Positions 1 through 6,631 of a DNA stretch of 22,135 nt are shown one piece after another. The stretch covers positions 1 through 22,135 of the forward strand of contig NZ_CALPCV010000036.1 of the NCBI RefSeq assembly GCF_943193095.1, written 5' to 3'. Each line of letters begins with the position of its first letter. Within the stretch, counting starts at the first letter, position 1. Source of the stretch: Parasutterella muris. Its GTDB lineage: Bacteria > Pseudomonadota > Gammaproteobacteria > Burkholderiales > Burkholderiaceae_F. Under the pieces are notes generated by a model. It was not told the DNA's origin. It ran no database searches and saw nothing but the letters and a program-made list of their open reading frames with translations. A program made the translations under genes and the position numbers.

Positions 1-249
1 AAGAGAATCAAGCGCGGCCTCTATCGATCGTCAGACGGACATTTGATCAATGCCGATATCAATGGCGCAGCCAATATTGGTCGAAAAGAACTCGGGGATG
101 AGTGGCTCAAAAAGCTGCTCGAACTCGATGGGGGCGTATTTGTGGACACGCCCGCAATTGTACGAAACCTGCATGCATGTGTGGGTGTTCGCCAATTGCT
201 AGAAATGGGAGCACGCTCCCATGAAACCTCGCACGTGAGTGCGAGGTAG
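1..249 (+). CDS. tnpB: TnpB (IS200/IS605 family OrfB), C-terminal fragment, truncated by window edge
   Basis: The frame is open from base 1, so the gene starts outside the window. About 82 C-terminal residues are visible. They contain the block RGLYRSSDGHLINADINGA followed by ANIGRK, which is typical of the end of IS605-type TnpB proteins. The Asp of NADINGA (residue 19 of the fragment) matches the third RuvC catalytic acidic residue. TnpB is an RNA-guided DNA nuclease that helps transposon maintenance, and its guide RNA usually overlaps the 3' end of its gene. The last codons form two perfect hairpins (205-246), as expected for the right end of such an element. The tail after the RuvC III motif is about 63 residues. 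Whether the nuclease is intact cannot be judged, because the rest of RuvC lies off the window. Confidence 0.88.
   Translation, partial: KRIKRGLYRSSDGHLINADINGAANIGRKELGDEWLKKLLELDGGVFVDTPAIVRNLHACVGVRQLLEMGARSHETSHVSAR
205..246 (+). repeat. Two tandem hairpins at the IS right end (possible 3' part of the TnpB guide RNA)
   Basis: Hairpin one is ATGGGAG (205-211), loop CACG, CTCCCAT (216-222). Hairpin two is CCTCGCAC (227-234), loop GTGA, GTGCGAGG (239-246). Both stems are perfect and lie inside the last codons of tnpB; the stop TAG follows directly at 247-249. Subterminal hairpins are recognised by Y1 transposases at element ends. The TnpB guide RNA (omega-RNA) is known to end near the right end, so the transcript could include these stems. 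The exact right boundary is probably within about 250-256 but cannot be fixed without an empty-site comparison. Confidence 0.7.
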
Positions 250-250
250 T

Positions 251-946
251 TCATTGTTCTAATTGCTTAACTGTATTGTCCGGCACCAGTTCGTCGGAGG
301 ATTTTGGAAGCGCTTCAGCTGCGTTGACCGGTTCGTCAGGTTTGATTTTGCACAGTTCCGGTCCGTTGTCCTGAATTGTGATGATCAGCATCTGATGCGT
401 CTGGTCATTCATCTTGGCAAGTGAGGAGAGGAACTGGTCCTCGTACTCAATTTGAGCAGGCGTTTTGAGCATGCCCGCAAGGACCTGCTGACGGTGCGCC
501 TGACGCACCTGTTCACGCAGGTGAATCAGTTCATCTTTGGTAAGCCGCTTGTAAAGGACATAAGGTTTGTCGCGATAGCCGTCGTGCTGCATCAGAAAGC
601 GTTCGCGAAGCGCCTTTTTCTCTTCCATAGAAAGATGCTTGCGAAGCTCGGTGCGCTCTTCGTGCGTCATTCTTCGCCAGTGATAATCGCGGTGCCGCGC
701 GGAAAGCTTCGACCACACCTGGGCTCGGGCTCTCATATCCAGGCTGTCCCAGGGGCAGGCCTGTACCTGCGTCTCTCCCTTAGGGCTGTGCGGGTTATTG
801 TGCTTGTGCCGATAAAACGGGCTCTGCTGCTGCACAGTTGCTGTCGTCGTCTGAGCAGAAAAAGAAATGACCGTTTCGGCGGCAGCGTCAAGTGCTGCAA
901 ACGCCGGTACGAGCAAAAGTGCGAAGTACGTGAAACGGCAAATCAT
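251..946 (-). CDS. Secreted protein of unknown function, Arg/His-rich, faintly like DUF3106
   Basis: The protein is about 231 residues from the ATG at 946; an in-frame TTG at 952 is also possible but less convincing. Residues 1-23 form a hydrophobic signal peptide ending around AAA-E, so the product is probably periplasmic. A variable stretch (25-60) precedes a highly charged, probably helical region (about 65-155) with repeated W..L and EER/LRE-type elements, such as WDSLDMRARAQVW and MTHEERTELRKHLSMEE. This recalls the betaproteobacterial DUF3106 family, but the match is weak. Two cysteines remain in the mature part (64 and 199). The gene diverges from ompR across 145 bp. Its stop codon lies one base beyond the tnpB stop and may fall within the IS end, so the original C-terminus could have been altered. 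Confidence 0.7.
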   Translation of the reverse strand: MICRFTYFALLLVPAFAALDAAAETVISFSAQTTTATVQQQSPFYRHKHNNPHSPKGETQVQACPWDSLDMRARAQVWSKLSARHRDYHWRRMTHEERTELRKHLSMEEKKALRERFLMQHDGYRDKPYVLYKRLTKDELIHLREQVRQAHRQQVLAGMLKTPAQIEYEDQFLSSLAKMNDQTHQMLIITIQDNGPELCKIKPDEPVNAAEALPKSSDELVPDNTVKQLEQ

Positions 947-970
947 AGTCAATAAGAGTCCCGGGAGTCA

Positions 971-993
971 TTTATAGTTACTAATGCTATAAA
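971..993. promoter_or_regulatory. Inverted repeat between the secreted-protein gene and ompR
   Basis: TTTATAG (971-977) and CTATAAA (987-993) form a perfect 7-bp inverted repeat with a 9-bp spacer in the AT-rich divergent intergenic region. It could be an operator, or could contribute overlapping -10 elements for both directions. No clear -35 partner was identified for either gene, so the role is open. Confidence 0.35.
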
Positions 994-1091
994 AGTTAAT
1001 GCCCAAAAGGAAGAGAAATCAGTAGTATTCTTAGCAGAAAAGCGATAAATTTTGTTGCATCGTGTAATTTGAATTTTCAATAGGAGACGTA

Positions 1092-1865
1092 ATGCAAGAA
1101 ACAGAGAACATTAGAAAGGAGTCATCGACCCTGAGCTCTAAGCGTCCTCCCCGAATTCTCGTGGTGGATGACGACGGCCGCCTGCGTGATCTGCTGAGAC
1201 AATTTTTAACGAATAACGGTTTTCACGTTTCGGTCGCAGAAGACGCCAATCAGATGAATCGTCTCTGGATGCGCGAACGTTTCGACGCGGTCATTCTTGA
1301 CGTCATGATGCCGGGCGAAGACGGCATTTCCATTCTCAAGCGCATCCGCGCGTCAAACGACAACACTCCTATCCTGATGCTGACCGCTAAAGGCGAGGAT
1401 ATTGACCGTATTCTCGGTCTGGAGTTCGGTGCGGACGACTATCTGCCTAAACCCTACAATCCGCGTGAGCTGCTTGCCCGTCTGCACGCCATTCTGCGCA
1501 GACGCGAACCGGTTGATCCTCCGGGAGCTCCGAGCAAAGAAGACGAAACGGTTTTCTTCGGCAATTTCACACTGGATCTCGGTACACGCAAACTGAAGAA
1601 GGGCGACGAAGAGATTCCGCTCACAACCGGCGAATTTGCGGTGCTCAAGACCTTTGCGCGTCATCCGAGAGTGCCGCTTTCACGCGACAAACTGATGGAA
1701 ATGGCCCGCGGCAGAGAATACGAAGCCTTTGACCGTTCATTGGACGTTCAGGTTTCCCGTCTGCGCAAGATCATTGAAGTCGATCCTTCCAAACCGCGCT
1801 ATCTGCAGACGGTTTGGGGCTTAGGCTACGTGTTTATTCCCGACGGACAGTCCGACGGTAAGTAA
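1092..1865 (+). CDS. ompR: OmpR-type two-component response regulator
   Basis: This 257-residue protein has a receiver domain (about 20-135) with the acidic cluster DDD (26-28), phospho-acceptor D70 in ILDVMMPGEDG, the switch T98 and K120 in LPKPYNPREL. A winged-helix DNA-binding domain follows (about 155-250), ending in the typical VSRLRKIIE and TVWGLGYVF blocks. A GGAG Shine-Dalgarno lies at 1083-1086, which supports the ATG at 1092. The gene sits 24 bp upstream of an EnvZ-like kinase, so the pair is very probably a cognate osmolarity/envelope-type OmpR/EnvZ system acting on porin or envelope genes. The N-terminus has about 18 extra polar residues before the receiver domain. Assignment to the OmpR subfamily is firm; the regulon is unknown. 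Confidence 0.93.
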   Translation: MQETENIRKESSTLSSKRPPRILVVDDDGRLRDLLRQFLTNNGFHVSVAEDANQMNRLWMRERFDAVILDVMMPGEDGISILKRIRASNDNTPILMLTAKGEDIDRILGLEFGADDYLPKPYNPRELLARLHAILRRREPVDPPGAPSKEDETVFFGNFTLDLGTRKLKKGDEEIPLTTGEFAVLKTFARHPRVPLSRDKLMEMARGREYEAFDRSLDVQVSRLRKIIEVDPSKPRYLQTVWGLGYVFIPDGQSDGK

Positions 1866-1889
1866 AGCGATATAAAGGCTAAGCGCGGC

Positions 1890-3305
1890 ATGGCGGATTC
1901 AAAAGACAAAGAGAGTGCGGCATCTCAATTCTTTTCCGGTTTGTTCTGGAAAACCTTCGGGATGCTGTTCATCCTTGTTCTTACCAGTGTCGGCGCTTGG
2001 CTTTACGGGCTCTCCGTCCTTGACGAAGAGCCTCGGGCGCTGAGCGCGTCTCAGCGCATTACCTCTATTACGACGCTAACCCGTTATGCACTGATCAGCG
2101 CGGATACGAGTTATCGGTTCGACCTCATCATGGCTCTCGCGCAGCGCGAGGGCCTCAACATTCTTCCCAAAGAACCGAGCGATCGGGTTGAGCCGCTTGA
2201 AGGCGACCGACTCAACGATCTGATTCTGGAAAACGTGCGCTCTTCGCTTGGCAAAGATACGATGCTTGCGCGCCGCATTAACGGTATGCCGGGACTTTGG
2301 GTCAGTTTTAAAATCGACGAAGACGAGTATTGGCTCCGGTGCGAGCGATCCTCGAATCCGCCTCGTCTCGGAACGAACTGGATTTTTTGGTTCGGCGGAA
2401 TGCTTTTTGTCTGTACGCTCTTTACCGTATTGCTGACGAATCGTCTGATTGATCCTTTGTCGCGTCTTTCGAGTTATGCGAGACAGCTTGGCCGAGGCAT
2501 TCTGCCCGAGCCGCTGCCTTTGGACGGCCCGAGAGAAATCCGGGAAGTCAATGAAAGCTTCAACGTGATGGTTTCCGATCTGAAGCGGCTTCAAAGCGAC
2601 CGCGAACTTCTTCTTGCAGGTGTCAGCCACGATCTTCGGACGCCGATTACACGTCTGCGTCTAGAAGTAGAACTCGCGCCGATTTCTGAAGAAACGCGAA
2701 ACGCGATGTGCAGCGACCTTGATCAGATGGAAAGCATCGTGAAGCAGTTCATGGCGTATGTTCGTCAGGGTGAAACCGAGCTGAGCGTCGTGGATATTTC
2801 TTCTACGCTTCGCGAGGTCATCGCGGCCAACCGCCTTTCGACGCAGCCTGATGTCACGCTGAAAGTATCGATAGACGATAATCTTGAAGTGCGGGCCAAT
2901 CCGACGGATTTGGCCAGAGCGATTCAAAACATGATTGTGAACGCCGGCAAGTACGGCAGAAGTACGGACGGACGGCTGAATTTAACGATTGTTCTGCGTC
3001 ATCTGAAGAAGAAGAGTCTTGCCGAACTGATCGTTTCCGACGATGGAAAAGGGCTTCCTGCCAATGATTTGGAGCGTGTGTTAAGGCCGTTTGAACGCGG
3101 CGACACTGCCAGAGGCAACGCGAGCGGCACCGGTCTCGGACTTTCCATTGTGACCCGCGTCGCCAAAGCGGGTGGCGGTTCCGTGCGTCTTGTTCAGAAT
3201 ATTCCGAACGGTCTGAGCGTACAAATGATTATGCCGCTCGTTCCGTCCTCTTCCTTAGTTCGGCAGAGCGGCCCAAGCGGCACGGATAATCAATCCAAAG
3301 CTTAA
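1890..3305 (+). CDS. envZ: EnvZ-like inner-membrane sensor histidine kinase
   Basis: The 471-residue kinase has a first membrane segment at about 21-42, a periplasmic domain of about 120 residues, and a second membrane segment at about 164-183. HAMP follows (184-236), then a HisKA domain with phospho-acceptor H247 in GVSHDLRTPITRLRLE. The HATPase domain shows the N box (NMIVNAGKYG, N347 and N351), the G1 box DDGKG (384-388) and the G2 box GTGLGLS (413-419). It would phosphorylate and dephosphorylate the neighbouring OmpR. The start ATG lies 24 bp after the ompR stop with an AAAGG ahead of it. The stop TAA shares a TTAA with the stop of convergent ispF, leaving no room for a terminator between the two genes. 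Confidence 0.92.
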   Translation: MADSKDKESAASQFFSGLFWKTFGMLFILVLTSVGAWLYGLSVLDEEPRALSASQRITSITTLTRYALISADTSYRFDLIMALAQREGLNILPKEPSDRVEPLEGDRLNDLILENVRSSLGKDTMLARRINGMPGLWVSFKIDEDEYWLRCERSSNPPRLGTNWIFWFGGMLFVCTLFTVLLTNRLIDPLSRLSSYARQLGRGILPEPLPLDGPREIREVNESFNVMVSDLKRLQSDRELLLAGVSHDLRTPITRLRLEVELAPISEETRNAMCSDLDQMESIVKQFMAYVRQGETELSVVDISSTLREVIAANRLSTQPDVTLKVSIDDNLEVRANPTDLARAIQNMIVNAGKYGRSTDGRLNLTIVLRHLKKKSLAELIVSDDGKGLPANDLERVLRPFERGDTARGNASGTGLGLSIVTRVAKAGGGSVRLVQNIPNGLSVQMIMPLVPSSSLVRQSGPSGTDNQSKA

Positions 3306-3793
3306 GAACGCGCTTTGAGCAGAATCACTGCCTGAGCGACGATACCTTCTTCCCGTCCTTCAAAGCCGAGGAGTTCGTTGGTTTTGGCTTTTACATTCAC
3401 GCAGTCGATCGGCAGTCTCAGAATAGAGCTAAGCGAAGCGTTGATTTGTTCCATGTAAGGTGCAAGTTTTGGCTTTTGCGCGATGATCGTGCAGTCCGCA
3501 TTGACCGGCATCCAGCCCTTTTTAAGGACCAATTCCAGAGCTTCGGACAGCAAAAGCGCGCTGTCCGCGCCCTTGTATTTCGGATCGGTGTCCGGGAAAT
3601 GTCTGCCGATATCGCCGAGCGCCGCAGCGCCAAAGAGCGCGTCGGTTACGGCGTGCAAAAGCACATCCGCGTCGGAGTGGCCGTAAAGGCCTTTGTCATG
3701 TTTAATCGTAACGCCGCCGAGAATCAGCGGCCGGCCTTCGACCAGCCGATGGACGTCATAGCCCTGGCCGATACGGTATTCATTGTGCATCAT
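3302..3793 (-). CDS. ispF: 2-C-methyl-D-erythritol 2,4-cyclodiphosphate synthase
   Basis: The 163-residue IspF converts CDP-methylerythritol 2-phosphate to methylerythritol cyclodiphosphate in the MEP pathway of isoprenoid synthesis. Visible family motifs are GYDVH (D13 and H15, metal ligands), SDADVLLHA (H47, metal ligand), the FPDTD loop (66-70), and KTNELLGFEGREEG near the C-terminus, which forms the cytidine/phosphate site at the trimer interface. Length is standard. The start is a double ATG (3793 or 3790) with a GGA about 6-7 bases upstream. It follows ispD by 18 bp, so the two are almost certainly cotranscribed. Its stop overlaps that of envZ on the other strand by 4 bp. Confidence 0.97.
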   Translation of the reverse strand: MMHNEYRIGQGYDVHRLVEGRPLILGGVTIKHDKGLYGHSDADVLLHAVTDALFGAAALGDIGRHFPDTDPKYKGADSALLLSEALELVLKKGWMPVNADCTIIAQKPKLAPYMEQINASLSSILRLPIDCVNVKAKTNELLGFEGREEGIVAQAVILLKARS

Positions 3794-3811
3794 AGTGTTC
3801 CAAGATTTGTA

Positions 3812-4522
3812 TTAAATATCGTCGCCCGCGGCTCTAGTCCTGAAGACGGCGCGCGCGAGCGCGAGATCTGCAGGACGCGTCACTTTAAAGTTTGTCGAAG
3901 AGCCTTCGATCAGTGCGGGTTTGAAGCCGGAAGCTTCCATTGCACTTGCCTCATCGGTGACGACAGCCTCAGTGTTGGAGAGCGCCTTAGTGAGCGGTCC
4001 GACCTTGAAGCACTGAGGCGTCTGAGCTGCCCAGAGTTTGTCTCGAGGAATCGTTTTGCCGATTTTTCCTGCGGCGTTCTGCTGCTTGATCGTGTCACTT
4101 ACGGGAACCGCAAGGATGCCGCCTTCGTCGGTCTTTAAACAGTAATCAATCAGTTTGGCGACATCTGAGGCTTTAACGCAGGGACGGGCGGCGTCATGCG
4201 TGAGGACCCAATCGTTTGCGGAGAGTCCGGAGTATGTGATGCCGTTGCGGATACTGTCGGCTCTGCTTGCGCCGCCGACGCGGGCGATTTTGACGCGCGG
4301 GTCGGTGAACTTCAGCTGCTGACCGATTAAGTCCGAAGGAGAAATCACAATAACGAGCTGTTCGATTCTGGGCTCTTCAAGAAGAGCCGAAACGGAGTGC
4401 TCGAGCATGGTTTTACCTTCAATTAAAGCGTACTGCTTAGGAAAGTTCGTACCCATCCGGGTTCCTGAACCGGCCGCGACGACGACGGCTGCGAGCCGGA
4501 AAGAGGCTTCTTGTGTGTTCAT
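3812..4522 (-). CDS. ispD: 2-C-methyl-D-erythritol 4-phosphate cytidylyltransferase
   Basis: The 236-residue IspD joins CTP and MEP to make CDP-methylerythritol, two steps before IspF. The nucleotide-binding loop AAGSGTRMG (16-24) is followed by K29 in FPKQY. D110 lies in LTHDAARPC. R160 lies in the IPRDKLWAAQTPQ block and K213 in NFKVTRPADL; both match conserved MEP-binding residues. It is a stand-alone enzyme, not an IspDF fusion. The ATG is preceded by GGAG with good spacing. Only 47 bp separate it from the end of the upstream flavoprotein gene, with no terminator hairpin visible, so read-through from the respiratory operon is plausible. Confidence 0.97.
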   Translation of the reverse strand: MNTQEASFRLAAVVVAAGSGTRMGTNFPKQYALIEGKTMLEHSVSALLEEPRIEQLVIVISPSDLIGQQLKFTDPRVKIARVGGASRADSIRNGITYSGLSANDWVLTHDAARPCVKASDVAKLIDYCLKTDEGGILAVPVSDTIKQQNAAGKIGKTIPRDKLWAAQTPQCFKVGPLTKALSNTEAVVTDEASAMEASGFKPALIEGSSTNFKVTRPADLALARAVFRTRAAGDDI

Positions 4523-4569
4523 GTGGATTCTCCGTTATCGATGGGATTCTAGCTCAAACGCCGCGATGT

Positions 4570-6006
4570 CTAGCCTATTTTAAAATTCGCGGCTTCTTTA
4601 CCCGCGATGCGGCCGAACACCACGCATTCGGTGAGCGCGCCGCCTCCGATTCGATCTTTGCCGTGAAGACCGCCCGTCGCTTCACCCGCTGCATATAAGC
4701 CCGCAATCGACGTTCCGTCGTTTCGCAGTACTTCCGCATACTCGTTAAACGCGAGTCCGCCGCAGCAGTAATGAATGCCGAGTTTTTCCCGGCCGATGTA
4801 GTAGGGCGGCTTGTCGATCGTCTGCAAAAGAATCGGCTTTTCGAAATCCTCATCCTTTTGGCAACGCACAAACTCGTTATAGCGGTTCAGTGTTTCTTCA
4901 ATGTTTTCTGCGGGGCAGCCGATCAGTTTGGCGATTTCTGCTGTATCAGCGCATTTATAGACAGATCCGTCCTCGAGTTTTGTCTCTACCGTCAGACTCT
5001 TTTTCGACTTGGCGTCCGTGATTGCCCAAAGAGTTTCATTGGGCTGCTTTAAAAGTTCTTTCTGTATGACGGCGTGCGCATTGGCTTCATTGACAAAACG
5101 TCTGCCTTCCTGGTTGACGTAGATATCGGCTCCGGAGTAATTCAGCATGCGTCCGCCGAGATAGCAGATCAGCTGAATGTGTTCAAGATCTTTGACCATC
5201 GCATTTAGCGGTTTCGCAAGCGAGATCGCGTCTCCGGTCGCGCCGTCAAGGCCTCGTCCGGTCGGATTGGCGGTTGAGCGCATGGCAGGGCTGATATTTC
5301 GGTTGACAGCGCGGCACATGCTGATGTTTCCCGTAAAGCCTCCGCAGGCAAGAATCACCGCTTTAGAGCGAATGTATTCTACGTTTCCTTCCGGTGTGCG
5401 CATCACAACACCTTCGACCGCGCTTCGGTCCGCATAAGTGAGCAGATCGTTCACGCGGTGCGAGAAGATAAACCGCACTCCGAGTTCGCGAGCGCGCTGA
5501 TTCAGATGCGTGATGTAGTTGAGTCCGTTGGCGCCGCTGTGTGAGATAAAGCTGCAGACACTGAGGGAGCCGACGGGAAGGTAGGGTTCGGGGTTCCAGC
5601 GGACACCCATGCTTTCAAGCCAATCCATAGCGGATTCGCTTTCTTTCATCAGAATTTTTAAAAGCTTCGCGTTGGCCTCAGGTCCGCCGATGACCAGGCT
5701 TTCTTTGACCGCATCCTCGACGGTGGTTTTAATTCCGTAGGGCTTGAGCCGCTTTTCGGAAACCGCGCAGAAGGATCCGCTTGCGACTCGGGAGTGGCCG
5801 CCGAGGATGGGGAGCTTTTCTATCACTAAGACGTTTTCCGCGCCGTTTTCACGAGCCGATACTGCTGCTGAGAGTCCGGCAAGTCCGGAGCCGACAATGA
5901 CGACGTCCCAAAGGCGAATGCCGAAGGGAGAGGCAGCAGCCGCGCTCGTTGTTACAGCGCCAAGCGCCAGCGAAGCGCCGAGGCTGAGCAGATTTCGCCT
6001 ACGCAT
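4570..6006 (-). CDS. Tat-exported FAD-dependent reductase, flavocytochrome c/fumarate-reductase flavoprotein-like
   Basis: The 478-residue protein opens with RRRNLLSLG and a hydrophobic stretch ending in SAAAA (to about 25), a Tat-type signal, so it probably folds with FAD in the cytoplasm and acts in the periplasm. The dinucleotide-binding motif VVIVGSGLAGLSAA (35-48) is followed by E63 as ribose ligand; GEATGGLHGKDRIGG (441-455) completes the FAD site. The family is that of soluble fumarate, urocanate and methacrylate reductases. R452 of the KDRIGG block is kept. By eye, the RFVNE block (303-307) is followed by ANAH, where fumarate reductases have TTR with the proton-donor Arg. The IQAHPT histidine is replaced in IQLICY (277-282), and the usual GVHHTMGG reads GIHYCCGG (410-417). 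The substrate is therefore probably not fumarate. There is no heme or FMN-binding domain, so a separate electron donor is needed. The start overlaps the upstream regulator by 8 bp. Confidence 0.9.
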   Translation of the reverse strand: MRRRNLLSLGASLALGAVTTSAAAASPFGIRLWDVVIVGSGLAGLSAAVSARENGAENVLVIEKLPILGGHSRVASGSFCAVSEKRLKPYGIKTTVEDAVKESLVIGGPEANAKLLKILMKESESAMDWLESMGVRWNPEPYLPVGSLSVCSFISHSGANGLNYITHLNQRARELGVRFIFSHRVNDLLTYADRSAVEGVVMRTPEGNVEYIRSKAVILACGGFTGNISMCRAVNRNISPAMRSTANPTGRGLDGATGDAISLAKPLNAMVKDLEHIQLICYLGGRMLNYSGADIYVNQEGRRFVNEANAHAVIQKELLKQPNETLWAITDAKSKKSLTVETKLEDGSVYKCADTAEIAKLIGCPAENIEETLNRYNEFVRCQKDEDFEKPILLQTIDKPPYYIGREKLGIHYCCGGLAFNEYAEVLRNDGTSIAGLYAAGEATGGLHGKDRIGGGALTECVVFGRIAGKEAANFKIG

Positions 6007-6631
6007 CCTGCTGATCCTCTTCCTGAATTAAGATCAGCGCCCGCGTGATTTCGGCGACAGAGCTGAGTTCAAGCTTTTCTGCCGCATGTCCGCGGTGCAT
6101 TTTGACCGTTGCCAGAGAAAGTCCTAGTTTGTCGCCGATTTCTTTATTGGTGAGTCCGTCCACGACTAAATGCAGGACTTCTTTTTCACGTGCGGTCAGG
6201 TGGCTGTAACGGCGTTTGAGTTCCAATCTTTCTTTTGCTCTGCGGCTTCTGCTGAAGCCGAGTTCCACCGCCTTTTCCACTTCAGCGTTGAGCCGCTCAG
6301 GGTCGGCCGGTTTTTCAAGGAATGTCACCGCGCCTTTTGCCATCGCGTTAACCGCCATTTCAATGTCGCCGTGACCGGAAAGGAAAATAATCGGGAAGTG
6401 CTTATAGCCGCGTTCAATCATAATCTGCTGAACTTCCAGGCCGGTAAAGTTCGGCATACGAAAGTCCAAGACCAAACATCCCGGAACGTCCAGATCATCC
6501 GAGCGCAGGAATTTTCCCGGTGAGTCATAAGCGACAACTTTCCAGCCCATCGTCTGAAGATAAATCTGGGTGGAGAAGAGAAGACTCGCGTCGTCGTCCA
6601 CCAGGCGGATCAGCGCTTCGCTTTTATTCAT
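5999..6631 (-). CDS. TtrR/FixJ-like response regulator with LuxR-type HTH
   Basis: The 210-residue regulator has a receiver domain (1-120) with acidic DDD (12-14), phospho-acceptor D56 in LVLDFRMPNFTG, the SGHGDIEMAV segment (85-94) and K107 in FLEKPAD. A LuxR/NarL-type helix-turn-helix follows (about 145-200), containing LTAREKEVLHLVVDGLTNKEI. The FRMP/SGHGDI combination is characteristic of the FixJ/TtrR/TodT group. The SD AAGGA lies inside the 3' end of the kinase gene, and the genes overlap by 8 bp on both sides. It is therefore very likely the partner of the kinase at 6624-8432 and the activator of the flavoprotein operon. Confidence 0.92.
   Translation of the reverse strand: MNKSEALIRLVDDDASLLFSTQIYLQTMGWKVVAYDSPGKFLRSDDLDVPGCLVLDFRMPNFTGLEVQQIMIERGYKHFPIIFLSGHGDIEMAVNAMAKGAVTFLEKPADPERLNAEVEKAVELGFSRSRRAKERLELKRRYSHLTAREKEVLHLVVDGLTNKEIGDKLGLSLATVKMHRGHAAEKLELSSVAEITRALILIQEEDQQDA

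Noticed and set aside
452..955. 167-codon plus-strand frame opposite the secreted-protein gene
   Set aside because: The minus-strand reading has a good signal peptide and helical region, whereas this one has neither motifs nor a ribosome site.
3446..4138. 230-codon plus-strand frame opposite ispF and ispD
   Set aside because: It lies wholly antisense to two clearly conserved genes and shows no family motifs; a shadow of their codon use.
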